Positions 25,128-32,920 of a DNA stretch of 64,000 nt are shown here, piece by piece. A program made the translations under genes and the position numbers. Below the pieces are notes generated by a model, which worked only from the letters and a program-made list of their open reading frames with translations, ran no database searches and was not told the origin of the DNA. The stretch comes from Fluviicola sp. Its GTDB lineage: Bacteria; Bacteroidota; Bacteroidia; Flavobacteriales_D; Crocinitomicaceae. Each line of letters starts with the position of its first letter. The stretch's first letter is position 1. The stretch covers positions 1 to 64,000 of the forward strand of contig NVXU02000020.1 in NCBI GenBank assembly GCA_002734065.2. The letters run 5' to 3'.

Positions 25128-27005
25128 CTATTTTGAATTAACATACAAACTGTTAATCAAGTCCAGGACATAAGTGGCAACGTCTTCGTTTTCTCCGTCA
25201 AAAGTATAAGACATTTTAAACGATGCTTTGTCGGTGTCAATTCCAGTAGAAGATAATTCTACTTGACCAGATTTTCCTTTAATAGCATCCAATATTTCGT
25301 TGTCACGGGAACTGAAAAGATCTCTGGGTAATTCTTCAATTGCCTTCCCTAAATCACTGTAACCGTAAAGAAATTTGCTCTTTTTTGCTTTTTTGGAGAG
25401 TGTTTTTCCCAATGATTCTTTGCCGTAGCCTTCAGAATGATTCATTGCCAAGTCTTCGTCGTTGGTGATGATAAATAAGTCGTTTTTGAGAATGTAATAC
25501 AAGTCAGAAGAATTCATTGCGCCTCTTTCAACCACCCAAATACCATTTTTTGCATAGATTTCTTTGCGAGACAAACGCTCTATTCTTTTCAGAATTTTTT
25601 CTGAAAAAGCATTGTTTTTTGTAGAAAACCCGAACGTGAAAATAGGCATGTCCTCTTCGGATTCTACCTCTTTTCGGGTGCTTTCAAAATTTTCTTCATC
25701 ATAGTCGTACGTTATTTTGGTTGTTTTCACCTTTTTTATTCCGTTAAAAGTTCCAAACATACTTCCTTTATAGGTTTTGAAAATGGCATCTTTATTCGCG
25801 AATTCATCAAAAAGATCCATCAAAATCAACCATTCCATTGCTTTATGACCTTCTGTTTCTTCCAAAATAGGCATGACAATTTCAACCGTTTTTTCATAGG
25901 CTTTTTTGACATCAATATTGTAGGTAAAAAAACCTTGATTGTCTTTGTGAATGTATTTGAGGACATTTTTATCGAATTTTGCATCAGATAATTCTTCGTA
26001 AATAGCACCTAACTTGTTGTTGTAATTTGCATCAACATTCAAGTCAATAGAGCCGTCATTTATTTGAATATCTCCGACAATTGTGTTTTCTTCGTACAAT
26101 TCATCAACGAAAGCATAAATATTCGTGTAAAACGGTCGCCGATAACTATAAGAACCGTGACGATTGTACTTAGAATTGTCAAAATAAAAGACACCGTCAG
26201 CTTCTCGCATCAATTGTTTGGCAAGAATGGGGGTGGTTTTTTTACGGTTGTTTTTTGCAATCAGAAGGTCATCCAACACCTCTTTTAGAAAGACAGAATT
26301 AAAAACCATTTCGACAGAATCGCGCAATTCAAAGTAGGTTTTCTGTGATGGATCTTCTTCTGCGACTGGTAATTCTTCGTTTTGTGCGGGTGAAGAGGTG
26401 TTTTCCTCTGTTTCAACCTCCATTTCTTCAGTAAATTCAACTACTTCTTCTTCAATATAATCAAAACCCTCGTTATAATACCAGTCGTTATAATAAGAAG
26501 ACTTATTCCCTCGTGTCACCCAAATAGAATCAGCAAAATCTCGAACGATTCGGTAATTTGCAGATACGCGAATCATTATTCCGACCTTGTCTTTTATGAT
26601 GAGGTGGTTGAAGTAAGAATTGTACCATTCCGTTCCTTCATAGTCGCTTTTTTGTTGTTCAAAGTCGTCAAAAACCTCAAAAAGTTGATCTTCACTGCTT
26701 ATTCCAAAGGTAAATCCAGAAATCTCATATTTCTCTCCCTTTCCGAAGAAAATGTTGAATTTTTGATCAAAATTAATTCCAGATTCTTTCAATGTTTTTC
26801 CAGAAGTTGAGCCGTCAAATAATTCTTGCTGAACATCCTCCATGAAGTCGTATTTCACGAGGTCGTCTAATGATATTTTCTGAAGAACTTGACCACTATT
26901 GATGGTAAAAACAGAAATTGCGCTGTTGGGAATGAAGTCTTCTGGCTGTTGCGAGTAACTTAAAAAGCTCACAAAAAGAAGCATGATAGTAGTGAATAAT
27001 CTCAT
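25128..27005 (-). CDS. DUF4836-like secreted protein
   Basis: 625 residues with signal peptide MRLFTTIMLLFVSFLSYSQ. The start of the mature part (FIPNSAISVFTINSGQVLQKISLDDL) and the blocks NKDAIFKTYKGSMFGTFNG and LYGYSDLGKAIEELP resemble DUF4836 proteins, which are common in Bacteroidota and uncharacterised. A low-complexity acidic stretch (EEVVEFTEEMEVETEENTSS) sits near residue 190. It leads a two-gene operon with the membrane-anchored protein and has a consensus -7 box 17 bases before the ATG. Confidence 0.75.
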   Translation of the reverse strand: MRLFTTIMLLFVSFLSYSQQPEDFIPNSAISVFTINSGQVLQKISLDDLVKYDFMEDVQQELFDGSTSGKTLKESGINFDQKFNIFFGKGEKYEISGFTFGISSEDQLFEVFDDFEQQKSDYEGTEWYNSYFNHLIIKDKVGIMIRVSANYRIVRDFADSIWVTRGNKSSYYNDWYYNEGFDYIEEEVVEFTEEMEVETEENTSSPAQNEELPVAEEDPSQKTYFELRDSVEMVFNSVFLKEVLDDLLIAKNNRKKTTPILAKQLMREADGVFYFDNSKYNRHGSYSYRRPFYTNIYAFVDELYEENTIVGDIQINDGSIDLNVDANYNNKLGAIYEELSDAKFDKNVLKYIHKDNQGFFTYNIDVKKAYEKTVEIVMPILEETEGHKAMEWLILMDLFDEFANKDAIFKTYKGSMFGTFNGIKKVKTTKITYDYDEENFESTRKEVESEEDMPIFTFGFSTKNNAFSEKILKRIERLSRKEIYAKNGIWVVERGAMNSSDLYYILKNDLFIITNDEDLAMNHSEGYGKESLGKTLSKKAKKSKFLYGYSDLGKAIEELPRDLFSSRDNEILDAIKGKSGQVELSSTGIDTDKASFKMSYTFDGENEDVATYVLDLINSLYVNSK

Positions 27006-27022
27006 ATCGTCGATTTATGAAT

Positions 27023-27030
27023 CAAATATA
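27023..27030 (-). promoter_or_regulatory. Bacteroidota -7 box for the DUF4836-like operon
   Basis: Minus strand reads TATATTTG, a full match to TAnnTTTG, 17 bases upstream of the ATG at 27005. No good -33 TTTG is seen at the usual distance. Confidence 0.6.
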
Positions 27031-27194
27031 CGAATAACCGTAAAGTTTAATGCAGAATTTCAGTTTAAACTTGTGACAAACGCTTAATAGGACAATTTTA
27101 GTCTTTGGCTGTTAGTTCGGGCTTTGATAAGCGATAGAAATTTGACTTTTTTGATTCAAAACTAAGCCAAAAGCCAACGGCTAAGGGCTTGAGT

Positions 27195-27869
27195 TTATTC
27201 TTCTTCCAAGTAAATAACATTATCCACCAATTGCGGATTCTGAATGAGCAAATAGGGGTTTGTTCTGACCATTACTGCTTTTCTATTCTTAGATAATTTT
27301 GCAGAATTGTTGCTAAATGTATCTACTACTTTTTGAAATCGAGTAATAGAGGTATAACTCCCTTCTTTTAGCAATTCAGCGTCTCTTTTATTGATTTTTT
27401 TCGCTTTAATAAGCGTTATTTTTGGCACTGACCGGACCAATGAATCATTTTCAAAGGTTAACCACTCTTTTTTCAATTCTGGAATAGCAACTCCTTTATT
27501 TTCTTTAATAGCGAGCTCTTCGACTGCATTTTGAAGAAGAGAAAGGGAGGTGAAATCACATTTTATTTTAAAAATGAAATTATCATAATCGGCATGAAAG
27601 TCAACATTTGAAATTCCCTCTTTTGTTCTTAAAGAGTTAGATAATTCATGAAGTTTTTCCTGTATTTCGCTCAAAGAAGGCACTTTTTTACCATCCAAAC
27701 TGTCCAAAGCGAGAATAGAATTGATTTTCACTTTACTTGAGCTTAAATTCACCGTATATTTAAATGTCCCGGAGCCATCATCATTGATAGTAATATCATC
27801 AATGATTTCTATACAAGCCGAGAAGGCAAAGATTAGAAAGGGGAAGATGGTGTATGTGAAAAATTTCAT
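27195..27869 (-). CDS. Lipoprotein of unknown function
   Basis: 224 residues. The N-terminus (MKFFTYTIFPFLIFAFSAC) is a lipoprotein signal with the lipobox cysteine at 19. The mature part starts with DDITINDDGSGTFKYTVNLS, a pattern shared with LppM-like and other envelope lipoproteins, then alternating beta and helical sequence without recognisable catalytic residues. It lies upstream of the DUF4836-like operon on the same strand, 189 bp away, and may be functionally linked. A near-consensus -7 box (TATCTTTA on the minus strand, 27874-27881) precedes it. Confidence 0.75.
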   Translation of the reverse strand: MKFFTYTIFPFLIFAFSACIEIIDDITINDDGSGTFKYTVNLSSSKVKINSILALDSLDGKKVPSLSEIQEKLHELSNSLRTKEGISNVDFHADYDNFIFKIKCDFTSLSLLQNAVEELAIKENKGVAIPELKKEWLTFENDSLVRSVPKITLIKAKKINKRDAELLKEGSYTSITRFQKVVDTFSNNSAKLSKNRKAVMVRTNPYLLIQNPQLVDNVIYLEEE

Positions 27870-27928
27870 AGCTTAAAGATAAGAGTAAATTATGAATCTT
27901 CCAATTATGAATTATGCCGTTGATGCCT

Positions 27929-28018
27929 GTTAGATTATGAATTATTTCACAAAACCGTTCTTCAACCTTCTGCTTCTAACACTCGCCAGCTTCCACAATT
28001 CATAATTCATAATCTAAC
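27929..28018. repeat. 17-bp perfect inverted repeat with 56-bp spacer
   Basis: GTTAGATTATGAATTAT (27929-27945) and its exact complement (28002-28018) lie in the 254-bp divergent gap between the lipoprotein gene and ridA. Additional AATTATGAATTATG and CTTAATTCTTAATT words surround it. It may form a long hairpin or be a relic of a small inverted-repeat element. Confidence 0.8.
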
Positions 28019-28100
28019 AACTGCCAACTTCATTAAATAATAATTCTAGTAGGAGTCCACTTCAATTCTTAATTATGCAATCTTAATTCTTAATTACTCT

Positions 28101-28108
28101 TATATTTG
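28101..28108 (+). promoter_or_regulatory. Bacteroidota -7 box for ridA operon
   Basis: TATATTTG, a full match to TAnnTTTG, 15 bases before the ATG at 28124. No clear -33 TTTG is visible upstream. Confidence 0.65.
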
Positions 28109-28123
28109 CACTAAATTATAGAC

Positions 28124-28555
28124 ATGTCTGATAATTCAAGAATTTCTACAAGCAAAGCACCCAAGCCCGTTGGTTTATATCCACATGCGCGAAAAGTGGG
28201 AAACTTGTTATTTCTTTCTGGCGTAGGTCCCAGAACTGCCGGTTCTGATGATACAGATTCTGCTGTGCCTGGTTTAAAACTGGATAAGAATGGAAATTTT
28301 CTGGAATTTGATTTTGAAAAGCAATGTCGCAGTGTTTTTGACAATGTGAAAGTTATTTTGGAGGAATCAGGTTCTTCTTGGGATCAATTGGTCGATGTAA
28401 CGGTCTTTTTGGTCAACATGAAACGTGATTTTCAGACATACAATAAAATTTATGCGGAGTATTTTAAAGAAAATCTTCCGTGCAGAACAACAGTAGAAAT
28501 AAATTCTTTGCCAACACCAATTGCCATTGAATTGAAATGTATAGCAACAATTTAA
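28124..28555 (+). CDS. RidA/YjgF family protein, 2-aminomuconate deaminase-like
   Basis: 143 residues. GNLLFLSGVGPRTAG, the FDNVKVILEESGSSWDQLVDVTVFL helix-strand, and LPCRTTVEI with the conserved substrate arginine define the Rid family, which hydrolyses reactive enamine/imine intermediates. The SGVGPR motif and MKRDFQTYNKIYAEYF segment resemble 2-aminomuconate deaminases, suggesting a role in a tryptophan or aminophenol route, but no other such gene is adjacent. It is the first gene of an apparent operon with the TPR and methyltransferase genes. Confidence 0.88.
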   Translation: MSDNSRISTSKAPKPVGLYPHARKVGNLLFLSGVGPRTAGSDDTDSAVPGLKLDKNGNFLEFDFEKQCRSVFDNVKVILEESGSSWDQLVDVTVFLVNMKRDFQTYNKIYAEYFKENLPCRTTVEINSLPTPIAIELKCIATI

Positions 28556-28558
28556 GTT

Positions 28559-29140
28559 ATGATTAGATTTATTATTCGCTGCGCAATAGCAGCAGCATCT
28601 TTATTTTTTACAGTCGCGTTATTCTACAAAGGATTTTGGGGCTGGGGAATTGTGATGATTCTTTGGATGGTCATTATTGGTTTCACATTCTTCAGAGATG
28701 AAAGAATGATACTTGCTTTGAACGCAATGAGAACGGGTGACACTGACAAAGCAAAGGACAAAATAAACAAAATTACGCATCCTCAATTCTTGCCAAAGAA
28801 GCAACATGCTTACGTTTTGTTTTTGCAAGCCGTTTTGGGTACGCAAGATTTGGGATTTGCTAAAAGTGAAGAATTACTCCGTAAATCCATGGGAATGGGA
28901 TTGAGAACAGGACAAGATAACGCCGTTGCAAGAATGCACTTAGCTGGAATTTGTGCGCAAACAGGGCGTAAGAAAGAAGCATTGACATTATTGGCAGAAG
29001 CCAAAAAACTGGATGATTCTGGGGCAATGAAAGAGCAAATTGTTCAGATGCAAGGTCAATTGAAGGTTGCTCCATCCAAAAATCAAATGCGTATGGCGCA
29101 AATGATGAAAGGTCGTCAAAAGTCGCCTCGTAGAAGATAG
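28559..29140 (+). CDS. Membrane protein with TPR-like helices
   Basis: 193 residues. Two N-terminal membrane helices (FIIRCAIAAASLFFTVALFYKG and GIVMILWMVIIGFTFF) are followed by helical pairs (MILALNAMRTGDTDKAKDKI, HAYVLFLQAVLGTQDLGFAKSEELL, AVARMHLAGICAQTGRKKEALTLLAEA) spaced like TPR units, and a basic Gln/Met-rich tail. Probably an inner-membrane scaffold; function unknown. It starts 3 bases after ridA. Confidence 0.75.
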   Translation: MIRFIIRCAIAAASLFFTVALFYKGFWGWGIVMILWMVIIGFTFFRDERMILALNAMRTGDTDKAKDKINKITHPQFLPKKQHAYVLFLQAVLGTQDLGFAKSEELLRKSMGMGLRTGQDNAVARMHLAGICAQTGRKKEALTLLAEAKKLDDSGAMKEQIVQMQGQLKVAPSKNQMRMAQMMKGRQKSPRRR

Positions 29141-29141
29141 A

Positions 29142-29990
29142 ATGTCTGCCCAAAAACTTTTCACGACTGGCTGGGACGATTACGAATTAATCGATGCTGG
29201 CGGGGGTAAAAAGTTAGAACGTTGGGGTAAAATTATTACCATTCGTCCAGAAGTACAAGCTTATTTTAAGTCGGGTAAAACTTTTGATGATTGGTACAAA
29301 ATGGCTCATTGGGAATTCATTTCCAAAAGTGGTCAGACCGGAAATTGGAAAGCATTGAAAAAGGATGCTCCCGACGAATGGCAAATTTCTTACAAGCAAC
29401 TCACCTTTCAATTAGGACTCACCAAATTTAAGCACACAGGTCTTTTTCCAGAACAAAGAACGAATTGGGACTTTATTTCGGAGAATTTAGACTACGAAGA
29501 TCGCTTTTTGAACCTTTTTGCATATACGGGTGCGGCATCTGTTGTTGCAAAAAAGCAAGATGCAATTACTTTTCACGTGGATTCTGTCAAGCAACTCATC
29601 TCTTGGGCAAAAGAGAACATGGAATTGTCTAATTTGGAGAACATCAAATGGGTGCATGAAGATGCGTTGAAATTTGCGCAACGAGAATTGAAAAGAGGAA
29701 ATAAGTACAAAGGAATTATTATGGATCCTCCAGCTTATGGCATTGGCGCCAAGAAAGAACGCTGGAAACTCGAAAATAAACTCGATGAATTGATGGAAAG
29801 TGCTTCAAAAATTCTTACAAAGGACGGTTTTTTGATTTTAAACACATATTCTCCGAAAATTGACCTTAAAATGCTGGAAAGAAAGGCGAATTATTACTTT
29901 GCAAATCGACATTTTGAAGTAAAGGAATTGTGGATGAAGACAAGTACGGGGAAGGAGTTGTATTATGGGAATTTGTTGAGAGTGGGGTGA
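29142..29990 (+). CDS. Class I SAM-dependent rRNA methyltransferase (RlmI-like)
   Basis: 282 residues. The Rossmann fold motif I is FLNLFAYTGAASVVAKKQDA, motif II HVDSVKQLISWAKENMELS, and motif IV IIMDPPAYGIGAKKERWKL; this order is that of RlmI-type 23S rRNA cytosine-C5 methyltransferases. The PUA domain of canonical RlmI is absent; the N-terminus instead has GWDDYELIDAGGGKKLERWG, a group also described as S-adenosylmethionine-dependent methyltransferases of unknown target. It starts 1 base after the TPR gene's stop. Confidence 0.85.
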   Translation: MSAQKLFTTGWDDYELIDAGGGKKLERWGKIITIRPEVQAYFKSGKTFDDWYKMAHWEFISKSGQTGNWKALKKDAPDEWQISYKQLTFQLGLTKFKHTGLFPEQRTNWDFISENLDYEDRFLNLFAYTGAASVVAKKQDAITFHVDSVKQLISWAKENMELSNLENIKWVHEDALKFAQRELKRGNKYKGIIMDPPAYGIGAKKERWKLENKLDELMESASKILTKDGFLILNTYSPKIDLKMLERKANYYFANRHFEVKELWMKTSTGKELYYGNLLRVG

Positions 29991-30008
29991 TTTCTTGCTA
30001 TAAGAACT

Positions 30009-30395
30009 TCAAAAAACCTTCACCTCATTCCTTATCAAGTAAACCTCCACAATTATTCTAGAAACCAATTCTAAATCAATTTCATTGGGTGAAATCAATA
30101 AATGGTAAATTGCCTTTTTCTGACTGTTTGCTTTTCGTTCGACGATGCCCAACTTCAAAAGGACTATCCTTCCCAATTGCTTGCCTCCGTAACAATATTT
30201 GAAGGAATTATTGTTGATTTCTCCTTTTAGAACAGATAATCGGAGGAGTAATTTATAGGTTTTGTTGAAATATTTTTTGAGCTGACGAATTCTGACTTTA
30301 GTGAGTTCATCGCCGTGAAGAACCTCGCCGGTATAAGCAGTAATTTCATTCAATTCAGCTAAATAAGCCTTGCGTTCTTCAACTGTTTGCTCCAT
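30009..30395 (-). CDS. Hypothetical protein coupled to the AAA_14 ATPase gene
   Basis: 128 residues, mainly helical, rich in Lys/Arg (ELTKVRIRQLKKYFNKTYKLLLRL) with a possible winged-helix C-terminal part (AIYHLLISPNEIDLELVSRII). I recognise no family. Its ATG at 30395 overlaps the 3' end of the ATPase gene by 17 bases, so the two are likely translated together. It ends before the convergent methyltransferase gene. It could be a DNA-binding or regulatory partner of the ATPase. Confidence 0.6.
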   Translation of the reverse strand: MEQTVEERKAYLAELNEITAYTGEVLHGDELTKVRIRQLKKYFNKTYKLLLRLSVLKGEINNNSFKYCYGGKQLGRIVLLKLGIVERKANSQKKAIYHLLISPNEIDLELVSRIIVEVYLIRNEVKVF

Positions 30396-31761
30396 GATTA
30401 TTTTTTTCTGAATATTCTTTGCAAAACCATCCTAAATACGCGTCTATTTTTGTTCCTAAATAATAAGGTAAGTTCATCAAAAAATACTTTTTACCACTCT
30501 GCGTTATATGTTCTTCTATCGAAAATTCGCCGCCATACATTCTAACAGCATAAGGATGGTCAGACTTCTCTATAAATTGATGCAAAGATTTTAATTTTCC
30601 AACTTTTCCTGACTTAATTTCAACTGGAATAACCATCCCTTCATGTTGAAGAACTAAATCAACCTCTGCTGAAGATTGCTTTTTCTCTCGAACCCAAAAG
30701 TTAGGCTTCCTATATTTTGTTGCGTTGAGAGAAATTAACTCTTGTGTGATAATATGTGGAATGATAGCGCCTTTATACGCTTCGCTTAGGTCTGAAAATG
30801 ACAGCAACTCGGCCTGGATGTCCAATTCATTATTGACTAAACCTGTGTCTAAAAATTGCAGACGGGGAGACTTTTTTAAGTCGGATTTAACAGGAGGGGA
30901 GGTATTAGTTGTAGGGTAAATCAATTGAATAATTCTGGCATCGTCTAAATTCCGCATTGCTTCACCAACCTCTCTCGATTTATAGTTAGAATTGCCAAAA
31001 TTTTGAAACTTTATTCTCTCGTCGAGGTATAAATGCGCAGTTGACATAATGTGCTTTATGACACGAGCATCTGTTTTACTAGAAGCGTACTTTTCGACGT
31101 CATCTTTGTAAGTTGACCAGATACTTTCGTAGGTAGTTGTTAATGCGGAAATAGAACTTGATTCGACGTACCTTTTAACAACCTCAGGCATACCCCCGAT
31201 GATTGTGTAGGAGTTGAACAAATCGAGCAATGTTCTATGCGCAACTTTTTTTACAGGAATGGAATTGAGTTGCTCAAGAACGATTTTGTTGTCTGTTGCG
31301 CCTAAGAATTCTGAGAAATTAAGAGGATATAGGTGCAAATTTTGAATTCTACCAACAGGAAAGTTTTTAATTTTCCGAATAGAATGCTCCAGCAACGATC
31401 CGGCAGCAATTACATTTAATTTTGGGGAATCCTCATAGAAATAGCGCAGTAAAGCGATCGCCTTTGGAGATTCTTGAATTTCATCAATAAAAAGGAGTGT
31501 TTCGTGTATTTGTGATGGTTGAATGTTGTTTTCAATGAAAAGCGCATCGATTATTGTTGTAACATCGGAAAATTCTTCAAAAAAACGGATGTCTTTTTCT
31601 CGTTCTAAGTTTAGAAGAATGAAATTTTTATACGATTTTGAGAATTGCTTAACCAATGTTGTTTTACCCACCTGTCTAGCCCCTCTTAAAATAAGTGGTT
31701 TTCGATTACTTGACTTTTTCCATTCGATTAAAAATGGTGTGATGTGTCTTTTAAAATGCAC
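30379..31761 (-). CDS. AAA_14 ATPase with DUF4143 nuclease-like domain
   Basis: 460 residues. Walker A is RGARQVGKTTLVKQF, Walker B is LLFIDEIQESPKAI, followed by a winged-helix region, then the DUF4143 domain with QFLDTGLVN and SSAEVDLVLQHEGMVIPVEIKSG, where D and E-x-K form a PDDEXK-like site. Such genes are multicopy and mobile in Bacteroidota and archaea, and their biological role is not known. Upstream are three 33-bp-phased copies of a 20-bp repeat that may be its operator. The overlapping small gene completes the unit. Confidence 0.9.
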   Translation of the reverse strand: MHFKRHITPFLIEWKKSSNRKPLILRGARQVGKTTLVKQFSKSYKNFILLNLEREKDIRFFEEFSDVTTIIDALFIENNIQPSQIHETLLFIDEIQESPKAIALLRYFYEDSPKLNVIAAGSLLEHSIRKIKNFPVGRIQNLHLYPLNFSEFLGATDNKIVLEQLNSIPVKKVAHRTLLDLFNSYTIIGGMPEVVKRYVESSSISALTTTYESIWSTYKDDVEKYASSKTDARVIKHIMSTAHLYLDERIKFQNFGNSNYKSREVGEAMRNLDDARIIQLIYPTTNTSPPVKSDLKKSPRLQFLDTGLVNNELDIQAELLSFSDLSEAYKGAIIPHIITQELISLNATKYRKPNFWVREKKQSSAEVDLVLQHEGMVIPVEIKSGKVGKLKSLHQFIEKSDHPYAVRMYGGEFSIEEHITQSGKKYFLMNLPYYLGTKIDAYLGWFCKEYSEKNNHGANS

Positions 31762-31787
31762 TCTTTTTCTCGATTAATCTTTGCTGT

Positions 31788-31873
31788 GTTACAAAGTAAG
31801 GGTAAATATAGTAAAAACTTGTAACAAAGTAAGGGTTAAATATTAAATTTCTAGTTACAAAGTAAGGGTAAAT
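31788..31873. repeat. Three phased copies of a 20-bp repeat upstream of the ATPase gene
   Basis: GTTACAAAGTAAGGGTAAAT at 31788-31807 and 31854-31873 (identical), with a variant at 31821-31841 (GTAAC..., one extra T). The shared core ACAAAGTAAGGGT starts at 31791, 31824 and 31857, exactly 33 bp apart. They fill the 118-bp gap between the hydroxyacid dehydrogenase stop and the ATPase start. Each has a small TTAC...GTAA dyad. Confidence 0.85.
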
Positions 31874-31879
31874 TACTTT

Positions 31880-32815
31880 TTACTTCAAAATCTTATCCGC
31901 CAAAACATTACTCAACTTAAAATAACTTTCTACCGTCCAACCGCCGACATGCGGAGAAAGCATTACTTTTTCAGAATTCAATAAATAGTCAAAATCAGGG
32001 TGAATTTCTTCTTTGCCATCAAAAAAGGACTCAAAACTTGATTTTTCGTACTCTAAAACGTCTAAACAAGCGCCAAGAATTTTACCATTCTTCAGAGAAT
32101 CAACCAACGAGGATGTTTTTACAACCTTCCCTCTCGATAGGTTGATGAGGTAGATGTTTTTTATGAAAGAAGTAAAGAATTCATCATTGGCAAAGTAAAT
32201 CGTTTCTTCGTTTTGCGGAATATGAAAGCTCACGACATCACAATTCTGATACAATTCTTCGAGGGTTGATTCTTTGACAAACTCATTACCAAATCCTGAC
32301 TTGTATTTGTCGTAAGCGAGAATTTGAACGTCAAAACCACGCAATTTTTTGGCAAAAGCGGCACCGTTGTTTCCAAAACCGATGATGCCGACTGTTTTGC
32401 CATCGAGTTCAATGCCACGGTTGCCTTCTCTTTCCCATTTGCCATCTTTAACCTCTCTGTCTGCCAAGTGCAAACGGTTAAAAAGTGACAGTAACATTCC
32501 GAGTGCGTGTTCTCCTACAGCATTGCGATTTCCCTCTGGGGCGTTGTACAAAGTGATGTTGTTTTTCTTGCAATATGCAAGGTCAATATTCTCCATGCCA
32601 GCACCAGAACGAGCAATAAATTTTAGGTCTTTTGCGTGAGAAAGAAAACTTGCATTCATCTGCAAGCGAGATCTGACAACGACTCCAGAGACGTTAGTGA
32701 TTATCGTTTCACATTCTTCACGAGATAGTTTTGTGCCATCAATACAGGTATATCCGGCCTTTGTTAAACGTTCTTCAAGAACAGGATGGACGATATCTAT
32801 AAAGAGAATTTTCAT
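31880..32815 (-). CDS. D-2-hydroxyacid dehydrogenase (phosphoglycerate dehydrogenase-like)
   Basis: 311 residues, the short form without an ACT domain. RSGAGMENID (substrate loop), the NAD fold GIIGFGNNGAAFAKKL, the LINLSRGKVVKTSSL arginine and SPHVGGWTVES histidine mark a D-isomer-specific dehydrogenase. Similarity in length and layout to bacterial SerA-like enzymes makes 3-phosphoglycerate a likely substrate for serine synthesis, but other 2-hydroxyacids are possible. Start ATG at 32815. Confidence 0.85.
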   Translation of the reverse strand: MKILFIDIVHPVLEERLTKAGYTCIDGTKLSREECETIITNVSGVVVRSRLQMNASFLSHAKDLKFIARSGAGMENIDLAYCKKNNITLYNAPEGNRNAVGEHALGMLLSLFNRLHLADREVKDGKWEREGNRGIELDGKTVGIIGFGNNGAAFAKKLRGFDVQILAYDKYKSGFGNEFVKESTLEELYQNCDVVSFHIPQNEETIYFANDEFFTSFIKNIYLINLSRGKVVKTSSLVDSLKNGKILGACLDVLEYEKSSFESFFDGKEEIHPDFDYLLNSEKVMLSPHVGGWTVESYFKLSNVLADKILK

Positions 32816-32837
32816 TTGTTAGAGTATTGGAGCTTTG

Positions 32838-32865
32838 GAGCATTAGAGCATTAGAGCATTAGAGC
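32838..32865. repeat. Short tandem repeat (GAGCATTA) x 3
   Basis: Three perfect copies of GAGCATTA followed by GAGC, flanked on both sides by GGAGCTTTGG or GAGCTTTGG. The following bases hold the complementary words CCAATGCTCGAAAGCTCC, allowing a hairpin. It fills the gap between the hydroxyacid dehydrogenase gene and mgtE. Related words occur at 16714 and 42208. Confidence 0.8.
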
Positions 32866-32920
32866 TTTGGAACGTAACTTTTTCCAATGCTCGAAAGCTC
32901 CAATAATCGAACACTCCAAT

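Noticed and set aside
31788-31873. Possible CRISPR array
   Set aside because: Only three 20-bp copies with 12-13-bp AT-rich spacers and no cas gene nearby.
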